Below are positions 10,031 to 18,941 of a DNA stretch of 64,000 bases, in pieces (position 1 is the stretch's first letter; each line of letters begins with the position of its first letter). The notes beneath the pieces were generated by a model, which was not told where the DNA came from, did no database searches, and saw only the letters and a program-made list of their open reading frames with translations. The DNA comes from Mycocentrospora acerina (Eukaryota; Ascomycota; Dothideomycetes; Pleosporales): positions 187,189-251,188 of the forward strand of contig JAKUHH010000068.1 of the NCBI GenBank assembly GCA_022701365.1, in the 5' to 3' direction. The translations under genes and the position numbers were made by a program.

Positions 10031-11344
10031 ATGTCGACGTTTGACAAGCTGTTCGCCAAGGGCAAGCAAAAGGCGAAGGAGCTCCAGAAGCAGTACGAAC
10101 AAAGGCAGTCTGGACAGGCTCAGACCCAGACTCCGGCCCAGAACCAGTACCCGGGCCAGCCCCAGCAAAGCTACGCTCCGCAACCAGGATACCCGCCTCC
10201 ACACCCATCGCAGTACTCGGGCAGCCAGTACCCGCCGCCGCAATATGCCCCGCCGAACCAGAGCCAGAATCAGTACCAGCGGCCCCCTCCCCAAAGTCCG
10301 CAGCCTCCGCCTCAACAGCAGCAGCCGCCGCCGCAGAACCAGCACAGCAGCAGTGGTGTCGCTCCACACCAGTACTCGCACAACCAGTGGCTTCCCGCCG
10401 GCCAGCAGCAACCACAATATCCCCAGCAGCAATGGGGTGCGCCTCCCCAACAACAACAGCAGCAGGGCTTTGCGCCGCCCGTCCCCCAGTCCAGTAAACC
10501 ACACGCGCCGCCCATCCCTCAGAACCACCCCAAGTCGGCGCAACCACCGCCGCCACAGAACCTGCCGCCATCGCAGGGCGACAAGGTCTACTGGAAGCCG
10601 TCTTTTGCCGCCTCGACTCCCGTCTCGCAAAACTTCCGCCACGAAACAGGCGACCATGGCTGGGGCAACAACGAGAAGCAAATGTACACAGACCAGCCCG
10701 GGAACTCGTTCCACCACGACAACCGCCTCATTGTGCGCGCGCTGGTGCAGGGTGGCAGCTATACCTCTGCACGCCTGACGTCGTGGCAGACACTCTCTCG
10801 CCCACGGGGTTACCTGACTGCGACAATACTCGCGCCCGTAGCAGAGGGCATTTGGCCTGCCTACTGGATGCTGCCCGCCGACCCGTTCTCGTGGCCCAAG
10901 GATGGCGAGGTAGACATCTTCGAGAGCTGGAATGGGGATTGTGTCAATCATTCGTGTCTGCACTGGGGGCACTTTAACGGCGAGGACCACGACAAGCACC
11001 GCGTCGTTGAAACACACGTACCCAACATGGCTAGGGAACCGCACACGTTTGGCTTCGCATGGATAGAAGAAGACGGCATTCCAGACTGGCGGGGCAGGAT
11101 GGTTTGGTACATTGATGGGCGGCCAGTGATGAAGGCGAACATCCCACCCGGCACGCGTAGGATGGAGGACTACCGCCTGCTGATCAATATTGCCATGGGT
11201 GGGAACGTGTGCAAGGGCAAGTTGCCCAAGGACGGGTACTACGACATGGTTATTAGTGATGTGAAAATGTGCGACGAACCTGAAGGTGGGTGGCAGCATT
11301 TTGAACACGCGTGGAGCAGCACGGCCGAGGGAAAGGCTCAGTAA
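10031..11344 (+). CDS. GH16-type beta-glucanase with Pro/Gln-rich N-terminus, no signal peptide
   Basis: A single exon of 437 residues. Residues 1-30 are a charged helix (MSTFDKLFAKGKQKAKELQK), residues 30-185 are Pro/Gln/Tyr-rich low complexity, and the rest is a GH16 beta-jelly-roll. The GH16 active-site signature appears as GEVDIFE, with the two glutamates as nucleophile and acid/base, preceded by WPAYWMLPADPFSWPKD and followed by the LLINIAMGGN strand that is usual in the family. GH16 enzymes hydrolyse or transglycosylate beta-1,3(4)-glucans. Most fungal members are secreted or GPI-anchored; this one has no signal peptide. A longer frame exists 5' of the chosen ATG, but its residues do not form a leader either. 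Whether it is cytosolic, unconventionally exported, or has a missed upstream exon is open. Confidence 0.8.
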   Translation: MSTFDKLFAKGKQKAKELQKQYEQRQSGQAQTQTPAQNQYPGQPQQSYAPQPGYPPPHPSQYSGSQYPPPQYAPPNQSQNQYQRPPPQSPQPPPQQQQPPPQNQHSSSGVAPHQYSHNQWLPAGQQQPQYPQQQWGAPPQQQQQQGFAPPVPQSSKPHAPPIPQNHPKSAQPPPPQNLPPSQGDKVYWKPSFAASTPVSQNFRHETGDHGWGNNEKQMYTDQPGNSFHHDNRLIVRALVQGGSYTSARLTSWQTLSRPRGYLTATILAPVAEGIWPAYWMLPADPFSWPKDGEVDIFESWNGDCVNHSCLHWGHFNGEDHDKHRVVETHVPNMAREPHTFGFAWIEEDGIPDWRGRMVWYIDGRPVMKANIPPGTRRMEDYRLLINIAMGGNVCKGKLPKDGYYDMVISDVKMCDEPEGGWQHFEHAWSSTAEGKAQ

Positions 11345-12442
11345 GGATATATTTTATGAATAGAAAGCTTGTTAGTGAGCCGCCGTTAACTGGAACAAGA
11401 TTCCCAGTTTGGATTCCTCCACAACATTATTCTTTGATCAAAGTGGCGTTCTCTTCTTCCGGGCGGAGCGCATCTTTCACGAATTTAACAGATGCGTGTT
11501 AGCTGGACCGAGAGAGTGTGTTAGAACAGAACATCCATATTTTATGTGTCATGGAACAACCAGGTCTGCAAAGCTAGACATCAAAGACTACCGCACTCAT
11601 AATGCCTATCTCAGAACATTACAACGCTCACCTATATCTTGATGCTAAGCATATGTTTACGTCATCTACTCAGAAATGGTGACTTCTTACCCATGGAAAT
11701 AGCCCTTGCCATCAGCATATACTTACCAAGGCCCAAGTTCAGTCGTAGCAAGAACCTACACCAAATAAATCCTATCCGTGAATCCAGCCCTGCTTCGTTC
11801 CAGAACTCACCGCTATCAGAGCATACTTCAACTCTGGCTACCCTATTATAACTCTATGACTAATCTTCTGCATTGACTTCTGCTCTACTGAATAAAGCAT
11901 CTGGAGCAAGTCGTTCAGTCACGGGGTTGGCGTCAACCTCCTACACTAGAAACGTTTCGCCCTCCTGTCGTTTCAATCCAGACCCTTGATGGTGTAGAAG
12001 CGTGTTGCATACGGTCCTCTTGTCTTCTTTTCTGTGCCAAAAGTCTGCTCAACTACTCTGTACTGTTCTCTATTACTAACTGACCTGGCACTATGAGTCG
12101 CTCTGACACGCCCTGATCCAGCCTATTAGCTGCCTATTCATGTTGTGTGCGACCAAGATGTCTGACTGCGTGGTATTTGAGGACTTTTTTGATAGGTAAG
12201 GTGGTGGAAGATGAATGAGGAGCGGACTGCACTCCGCTAAGCTCCCCAACCCCTCTTCTGCACCAACCGCGGGGCCCAATTCAGAGGCACTTTGATCGAA
12301 TACGTACCAGCCGCACGGCTCAGCGGCAGTTCTTAGATAACCGAGTTCAGAAGACTGTCAATTCCAATTATTTAGACAGTTAATCAGCTGAGAATGCTTG
12401 CACTTTTCACCATCATATCTTCCCAAAGTCATCCCTGTTAGC
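11345..12442. other. Intergenic region, no gene seen
   Basis: About 1.1 kb between two genes on the same strand; only short, unconvincing frames. The bases near 12443 are the nitrilase promoter. Confidence 0.5.
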
Positions 12443-13513
12443 ATGTCGGGCCCAATTAGAGTAGCAGCTTGTCATGCTGCGCCCATCTTTCTCTCCGCAG
12501 CAAAGACTACCCAAAAAGCCGTCTCGCTCATCCATACCGCATCACGCAATGGCGCAAACCTCGTAATCTTCCCGGAGACTTTCATCTCTGCATTTCCAGT
12601 CTGGAGTGCCCTCCGCCCGCCAACGCAGAACCATGGACTTTTCAAGAGAATGGCAGAGCAATCTGTCTACGCCGATGGTGATGAGATTCAGGCAATTCAA
12701 TCAGCTGCTCAAGAAACAAAGACATTCATTAGCATCGGCATCTCAGAAAAGGCACGGTACAGCAGCGGCACTTTGTTCAATTCAAACGTCTTCATCGGTC
12801 CAGACGGCAAAGTTCTAAACCTACACCGAAAACTCATGCCAACCTTTTTCGAAAAGCTAACCTGGGCACCCGGCGACGGTCATGGCCTGAAGGTCATCGA
12901 AACTCCATTTGGCAAGATTGGCAACCTCATCTGTGGCGAGAACACGAACCCGTTGGCCAGATACTCGCTCATTGCGCAAGGGGAACAACTGCACATTTCC
13001 ACATGGCCAGCCGTCTGGCCTACAAGGGAGACAAACACCCCCACTGACGCCAATGATCGAGGGAAAAACTACGACAACGTCGCGGCAAACAGGACTAGAG
13101 CTGCGGCACACTGCTTCGAAGCAAAAGCTTTTGGCGTTCTCTGCTCAGGTCATCTCGACCAGGACGCAATTTCCACCATCTCGGCAGGATCTCCAGACGC
13201 TGAAAGCATTGCAGGCGTGCTGAACGACGCACAACGTGGCGCAACCATGTATTTGGACGCAACGGGTGCGCCCTTCACAGGCTACACCGTGGACAGTGCA
13301 AGTGGAGAGAAGAAGCAGACCGAGTTCCTGCAAGGTAAAGAGGATGTCTTGTATGCGGATTTGAATCTTGAGGACTGTGTCGAAGGAAAGCAGTTCCACG
13401 ATGTTGTGGGCGGGTATCAGAGGCATGATGTCTTTGAGTTGAAGGTCAATCGTAGACGGCAGACGCCAATCTACTTTATCGATCCCCCTGTAACTCCTGC
13501 CGAAGATGTGTAA
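12443..13513 (+). CDS. Nitrilase
   Basis: Intronless, 356 residues from the ATG at 12443 (MSGPIRVAACHAAP). The nitrilase catalytic triad is complete: Glu45 in FPETF, Lys130 in HRKLMPT and Cys164 in LICGENTN. Enzymes of this branch hydrolyse organic nitriles to the carboxylic acid and ammonia through a thioimidate on the cysteine; they assemble into spirals in the cytosol. The CGENTN context resembles aliphatic or aryl nitrilases more than fungal cyanide hydratases, which usually carry a CWEH context, so I prefer nitrilase to cyanide hydratase. Length fits the family. The gene runs convergently into a nitronate monooxygenase gene 339 bp away; both act on nitrogenous small molecules, but a shared pathway is only a guess. 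Confidence 0.88.
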   Translation: MSGPIRVAACHAAPIFLSAAKTTQKAVSLIHTASRNGANLVIFPETFISAFPVWSALRPPTQNHGLFKRMAEQSVYADGDEIQAIQSAAQETKTFISIGISEKARYSSGTLFNSNVFIGPDGKVLNLHRKLMPTFFEKLTWAPGDGHGLKVIETPFGKIGNLICGENTNPLARYSLIAQGEQLHISTWPAVWPTRETNTPTDANDRGKNYDNVAANRTRAAAHCFEAKAFGVLCSGHLDQDAISTISAGSPDAESIAGVLNDAQRGATMYLDATGAPFTGYTVDSASGEKKQTEFLQGKEDVLYADLNLEDCVEGKQFHDVVGGYQRHDVFELKVNRRRQTPIYFIDPPVTPAEDV

Positions 13514-13852
13514 TATGGAGATATATATTACAGCGCATTCTAGGAGTGTAGACTAAGATTTTGCATTTCCAATAGGAACGCATTTTGATCAATTAGACAT
13601 GATGTAACTGCGAGACTTATTCGTTGCCACAACTTTTTACGTGGCGCACTGGAACTCTCTAGTGCAGAACCGTGGAATCAAATCCGAGTGAGATCGTAGT
13701 TTGAAATCTTGTTGAGAAAAGGGTGCCTCAGACCACACTATCCTAAAATCACATTGATGGTGGCTTGTCTGCAAATACCCAGGTCTCAGAGCATCCATAC
13801 ATACTATTTGCAGGTGGACAAGTATATCAGACACAACAATCAATCCTTCAAT
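13514..13852. other. Convergent intergenic region
   Basis: 339 bp shared by the 3' ends of the nitrilase and nitronate monooxygenase genes; no element recognised. Confidence 0.5.
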
Positions 13853-14950
13853 TCACTCCAACTCCAACCCGCCACTTAATTGACTTATGATAGTCTTCGC
13901 CTCGGTCTGCAGGCGCTTGACAAGAACGCCAGCATCTTCTACATCATGCACGAGGCCGACTGCAGCACCTGCATATGTGGCAAGTCTTCCTTTTGGCCCC
14001 CAGCCTTCGTTACCAGATTTGACAGCCTCATCATGGCGTTGTTTGAGCTCTTCAAAAGCAACACCCGCTTGGTGGTCATACCAGCTCTGATTGACAATGC
14101 CGCGCGGGCTGTACTGCTCGGGCCAGCCAGTCGTGCCTCGCAAATGATTGTATAGCATTGTCCGCGTTGTACAGTGAGCACCATCAGAAGCTCGCACGAC
14201 TTCTTGTTGGTAGCCTTTGCTAATCTGAGCCTCCGTGGATGCAAGAAAGCGAGTGCCCATTACAACGCCCTTTGCGCCAAGCGCAAGGCTTGCAACTATT
14301 CCCCGACCATCCACAATGCCGCCAGCAGCAAATAGCGGTATATCTCTCACTTGATCTGCAACTTCAGGAAATAGAGCCATGATACCCAGACCATCTGTGG
14401 CTCTGCCATGGCCGCCCGCTTCTTCGCCCTGAACCACCAACGCGTCTGGGCGATGTGCGCTCCTCGCAGCCTCAACAGCCTCCACAACAGTACCAATCTG
14501 AATCCAGATCTGGATACCGGGAGAGGCTTTTCGGAGACGGGCAGACCACTCATCTAAATCTTTCTGCCCTTGACGAGGGGCAAACAACCACGCTACACAT
14601 GGATTGTGGTGCCGCACAGCCTCAGCTGCGGAGTTGAGATCGCCGTCCCACACCAAGAATCCTACACCTACAGGCAACCTCTTTCCAGAGCCGAAGGACA
14701 CTGGAAGCGTTGTAGTCGATGATCTTAATAGCTCTTGCACAGTCGCCAAATCTGCCGCCGTGTCTTCTGGCTTAGCACCAGGCCCGATGAACCCCAGGCC
14801 GCCTGCCTTGGACACGGCGAGTGCCAAATGCGGGCCAGACATGACGCGCATTGGAGCACCGACGATTAACGGTGACGAAACCCATGGGAAGGCATTGATC
14901 GAAGATACTCGACTTCCACTGGAGGTCAGAGCTGTTCGAATTGTATTCAT
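13853..14950 (-). CDS. Nitronate monooxygenase (2-nitropropane dioxygenase family)
   Basis: Intronless, 365 residues. The FMN-binding TIM-barrel features are present in order: an N-terminal SPLIVGAPM strand, AGGLGFIGPG (about 49-58), QGEEAGGHG (174-182, with His181 at the usual catalytic-base position), FAAGGIVDGRG and GAKGVVMGTRFL (phosphate-binding loops). The family oxidises alkyl nitronates to carbonyl compounds and nitrite with FMN and oxygen, and detoxifies propionate-3-nitronate in many fungi. There is no signal peptide, so a cytosolic location is expected. Length agrees with other fungal members. Its partner across the convergent gap is a nitrilase. Confidence 0.9.
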   Translation of the reverse strand: MNTIRTALTSSGSRVSSINAFPWVSSPLIVGAPMRVMSGPHLALAVSKAGGLGFIGPGAKPEDTAADLATVQELLRSSTTTLPVSFGSGKRLPVGVGFLVWDGDLNSAAEAVRHHNPCVAWLFAPRQGQKDLDEWSARLRKASPGIQIWIQIGTVVEAVEAARSAHRPDALVVQGEEAGGHGRATDGLGIMALFPEVADQVRDIPLFAAGGIVDGRGIVASLALGAKGVVMGTRFLASTEAQISKGYQQEVVRASDGAHCTTRTMLYNHLRGTTGWPEQYSPRGIVNQSWYDHQAGVAFEELKQRHDEAVKSGNEGWGPKGRLATYAGAAVGLVHDVEDAGVLVKRLQTEAKTIISQLSGGLELE

Positions 14951-15818
14951 TTTTGTGACTGTTCTATGGATTTGTCAGGTTCCACAGCACACAAAGCTGG
15001 AAGGCTTCACTTGCAGGACGTGTGAATAGTTTCAAACACTAGATTAGTATTTCTAGAGCTGACTGGGGTTGTTTCTTCGCTTCTGCTGGTCGCTGATTCA
15101 CCTCAATCATTCTTCGTCCAGGTATTTTTGCAGAAGGTGACTCGATCATCTCCACGGAGAAAGCCAACACGGACAATTAGTCACAGAACTCTAGTGCTAG
15201 CGCGCTAAGGCTAAGACTGCAAGCTGCTTTCCCATGTGTGTTTGTTATCTCCATATGCAATTAATGTCATGCTTGCGGCTTCATTGCGGAGTTGGACAAA
15301 ATTCTTCGTCTTCTCAGATGTAGGTAGCCGTTCGCGCGGCTGGCCAATCAAACAGAGATGTATCTACATTGGCAGGATAAGTACACAACCTCCTGCATCA
15401 TTCTTCTTAATTCCATATCAATGTTTGTTTTAATAAATTTCTATTTGAAGTATCCTCAGCCTGATAATTATGCTGTTGCTGTCTCAAGCTGGTCCTTAGC
15501 AGAATCCTTCAACGACAAACGTGTAAGCTGTGAATGATACGTGTGGATGAATTCGAAAACGGCAAAGCGACAGCGATCATTCTCTGGGTTATCTTTCAAT
15601 AATTTTTTGGGTCAATCAAGTAAGGAAACAGTTGTATAGTTGGCTTCAACACGAAATATCGATCAAAAAGTATGTTCCCTCACATTATGACCCTATCCAC
15701 GCCATGAAGCAGCTTGTGTAATAGTGGTTTACATCTGCAAAACGCTTCTCCGTCTTGTTACCGCTGCCCATCAATTTGGTTAGACAATATGCTCAAGCTC
15801 TCTTCTCTTAGTCTCTCC
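14951..15818. other. Intergenic region, no gene seen
   Basis: About 870 bp, AT-rich in the second half; no convincing exon that would supply a start to the next gene was found. Confidence 0.45.
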
Positions 15819-16551
15819 ATGCCACCCATCACTTTTATTGACCTTCCTGGCGGTACCTCATCATCCCCGACCCAACATTCAGTCTACCCCTACGCTTACA
15901 CTTGTAGAAATCCGGAACAACATCTATAACCATCTTTTTGGTCCATCATCCCGACGTATATCCATCTATCATACCAATCCAGTTTCAAGATCCCCGAAGA
16001 ACAAATGCCCATTCCCGCTGGCTCATGTATCGCGTCTTCTACGGCAAGAATCGCTTCCCTTCATGTGTTCTCGCAGTGTTTTTGTCATGCGTGTTGAGTC
16101 ACTGAACGACTTCATCTCCGTCTTCCTACCAACAGACGGGCACAGAATGGGAAGCTGTAGGATGTCTGTTGAAGCAAAGCTACACTGGGAGACTAGATGG
16201 GAAATCGACATCTTGCCACTGCTGGGGCTGGGGCTGAAGGATATGCACATTATGTTCCGAGATCCGTTGCATCTGGATAACTATGTTCCGGCGGCACTGA
16301 ATGGATTCGTTAGTAAGCGAGTTGCGGGATATGATACAATATCAATCTTTTGCGAGGGGAAGAAGGTGGAAGTCAGGAGTGTGATTGTTTCGTGCAAGGG
16401 AGATAAAGGGGGGAGGCTATATGTAAAGCTTGGTGAGATGCTTAAGGGAAGTTTGGTAGACGAGAAGTTTAGGGAGGATATTAGAGGGTGGCTAGAAAGG
16501 ATGTGGATGTATGGTTTAGAAAGCTGGGACATCAAGATTTACGGAGATTAG
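15819..16551 (+). pseudogene. F-box-like / 2EXR-type gene with disrupted 5' end
   Basis: A 237-codon open frame (15838-16551) contains LTLVEIRNNIYNHLF, then PLAHVSRLLRQESLPF, the two landmark motifs of the fungal F-box-like 2EXR family, and a long C-terminal half. It has no ATG before the LxEIRxxIY motif: the frame is closed by TAG at 15781-15783 and no ATG lies between. The nearest suitable ATG, at 15819, opens a different frame that stops about 110 bp later. The apparent break lies between 15819 and about 15890. A one-base indel, an assembly error, or an unrecognised upstream exon would each explain it. The only GT..AG pair spanning the interval would give a 32-nt intron in the wrong phase. 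If the break is real, the gene is a recent pseudogene. Confidence 0.5.
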
Positions 16552-16740
16552 TTGGATTTAATTGGTTGGTTCCGCAAAGAATCGATGAATGGCAATGTGT
16601 AATAGTAGTTTTCAGAAGTCGAACAGTGCATGAAAGAAATGTTTTAACTATTCCGTCAAAATATTGAGATTTTGACATGAGTGTGTTGTAATCTTAAGAA
16701 AGTACCTATCGTGATACTTCTATCGAGTAATTCAACCGTC

Positions 16741-18402
16741 TTATTTCCCAGAACCCTCTGTTCTCGAAGCCGCTCCCTCCTTTGCCCTTCCATCTGCATA
16801 TTCTTGAAACCTCCATACCGGAATATTTTGCGAATACAGCCAGTCAACCTCATCTGTAGTAAACCCATGCAAGTCTGGAACCAAGTACCAACTTCCGACG
16901 AAAAGCAATAAAGAACTACCCATAAATACAAAACCCGCCCGTGCGCCGAGATTTCCGGCGTCCGTGTTGTACATGTAAGGTACGGTGAATGTAAAGAGCC
17001 AAGTTACAAAGGCATTTGAAACAACACCCAAAGCTTGAGTTTTGAGTCTCAGGCGGTAAGTTGAAACTTCAGCAGTGATGACCCATCCGACGGAGGTCAT
17101 GGTGAGAAGCTGCCAAGCTATCAAAGCATTCCTGCCAACAGGTTAGATATCAGAGTCCCGATAGCTCTGGAAAAATGCTTACATCAAAATTGCAACTGCC
17201 CAAAGGCTCGCGTGACTATGAGAATAGTACAAGCCGCCGATCACAGCCATACACACTATGTTCACAGCGACACCCGCCAACCAGATTGAGCGCCGACCGT
17301 ATCGTTCCATGTAAAACCAGGAAAACACAATCGCTATGATGGCAAGGCCAAATCCGCCAATACCAATGTCGAACGCGTGTACTGGCGCAAGGCCCGCGAT
17401 GATCAAGAAGTAGACATTCTGCGATAGAAGCGAGGCGCCATTAAGACCAGCAGCAAGGAATAACCACATGACGGTGAGCGTGCGCTTGAGATTTGTGCCT
17501 TTGAAAAGTTCGAGATAAGTACCCGTACCGCTTCGCTCAACGTGTGCGCGCTCAGTCTCTACTTGCTTGCGCAAAAGTGCGAATCGAGCGTCGATATTGT
17601 TATTTGTGCCGTAGAGACGTGACAATGCCTTCTTCGCAGCTACCGTCTTGCCTTTCATCATCAGCCAAGACGGAGATTCTGGCATTATGATGAAAGCTAA
17701 TCCTGTGGCAGCCGGCCATATCCATTGCAATGCAAAGACAGTCCGGAAAGCGTGGGGTGTCAAGTTTTCCACGTAAACACGGATAGTGATGAGACCAATT
17801 GCTTGCATAAGAACTGTGAATAAAACGATTCCAGACTGTATGGGACCACGGAGTCGCAGGGGAGAAATCTCAGATGCCCATGTGGTGGCAGTTGCCAGAA
17901 TGCAGCCGATAGCCAGACCATTGATCATCTTTCCACTTAACAACATTCCACGGCTCGAAGCGCCATATTGAATACCAACACCAGCGATAGATACGAGTGA
18001 TGCACCCACACAAGACCACTTGCGGCCGATCCGATCCGACACAAATCCAATACTAAAACCACCAATAGCCTGGAGTAGGTATGACATGGCAGTCCACAAG
18101 GATGCCCATATGGAAGGTACATAGAGAGAACCAGCTGGTGTAACCGCACCGAAGTAGAGGAGGAACGCAGGCATGGATATGGAGGCTCCATTAATGACGC
18201 TGTCATAGCCGAAGACGCCTCCGCCGAGAAAAGCAGCAATCGAGTGTGCTAGGATGAGTTTATGAGACACTGCCGAGCCCCACAACGAGCTATCGCGCTC
18301 TTTCTCGAGGAGGGTTTCGCCAAGTTGAAGATCTCGGTCGAAGCTCAGGTCTTCCACCATTGTCGCACCGGATGTCTCCTGCTTCTCCAGTTCGTCACCC
18401 AT
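16741..18402 (-). CDS. MFS sugar transporter (SP family)
   Basis: Exons 18402..17183 and 17131..16741, with a 51-nt intron, encode 536 residues and about 12 membrane helices. Sugar-porter signatures are present: FGYDSVINGA in helix 1, SDRIGRKW between helices 2 and 3, PESPSWL after helix 6 and ERYGRRS between helices 8 and 9. The general arrangement is that of fungal hexose and alpha-glucoside proton symporters in the plasma membrane. The gene lies beside a C2H2 regulator and an alpha-L-rhamnosidase lacking a secretion signal, so a rhamnoside or other glycoside is a reasonable inferred cargo, though sequence cannot prove substrate. Upstream, 314-336 bp before the ATG, lies a triple GTCCACC element that recurs in the promoter of the other two genes. 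Confidence 0.88.
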
Positions 18403-18941
18403 CCTTAAAGTAGTCGAAGAAAGCTATACAAGTGTGAAAATAACGGAATGAATTAAGAAGTGGTACGCTTATTGTCAAGTAGTTGTTTGCAGCACACTTT
18501 TTCGCCGTGAAGTTGATTGATTCAGAAATCTGTCTCGGCAGGGCAGACAGCCCTTCTTTAATATTCACCACAACTATTAGTGTTGTGGGGATACAATCTG
18601 GGGAAGATCCTCGTCTTTCGTGGGGTTGGCGCCTCGGTAAAATGAGAATTGATACCGAGTGGTGGTGCAGGAATCATCATGAGTAGCTTGACAACACTAA
18701 CGAATCGTTCGGGTGGGTGGACGGGTGGACGGGTGGACGGCTACTGGGGAGCATCCGCTATTGGGCAGTCCCCCACAATATGATCGTCTTCCAAGTTTTG
18801 TACAATAACGAATGGTCTAGACATCCGTAAGTGTATGTAGGGTTGTACAACGTATACGCACGCTACTCTGAAACCTATGATCGTTTGAACTGTAAAATCG
18901 AGAAACGCGCAAAAGTCCACGTTGACGAACACGAATGCATT
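18403..18941. other. Transporter promoter region
   Basis: 539 bp between the ATG of the MFS gene and the 3' end of the regulator gene. Apart from the GGTGGAC array (18716-18738) no other element is recognised. Confidence 0.5.
18716..18738 (-). promoter_or_regulatory. Triple GTCCACC array upstream of MFS gene
   Basis: Three exact copies of GGTGGAC (GTCCACC on the transporter's strand) at 18716-18722, 18724-18730 and 18732-18738, spaced at 8 bp. The same 7-mer is enriched in the divergent regulator/rhamnosidase promoter. It is inferred to be a binding site of the local C2H2 protein; a plain minisatellite is the alternative. Confidence 0.5.

Noticed and set aside
9938..11308. Minus-strand open frame of about 456 codons across the GH16 gene
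   Set aside because: The plus strand carries a recognisable GH16 domain. The opposite frame is Leu/Arg/Val-rich, as expected from a shadow of Gln/Pro codons.
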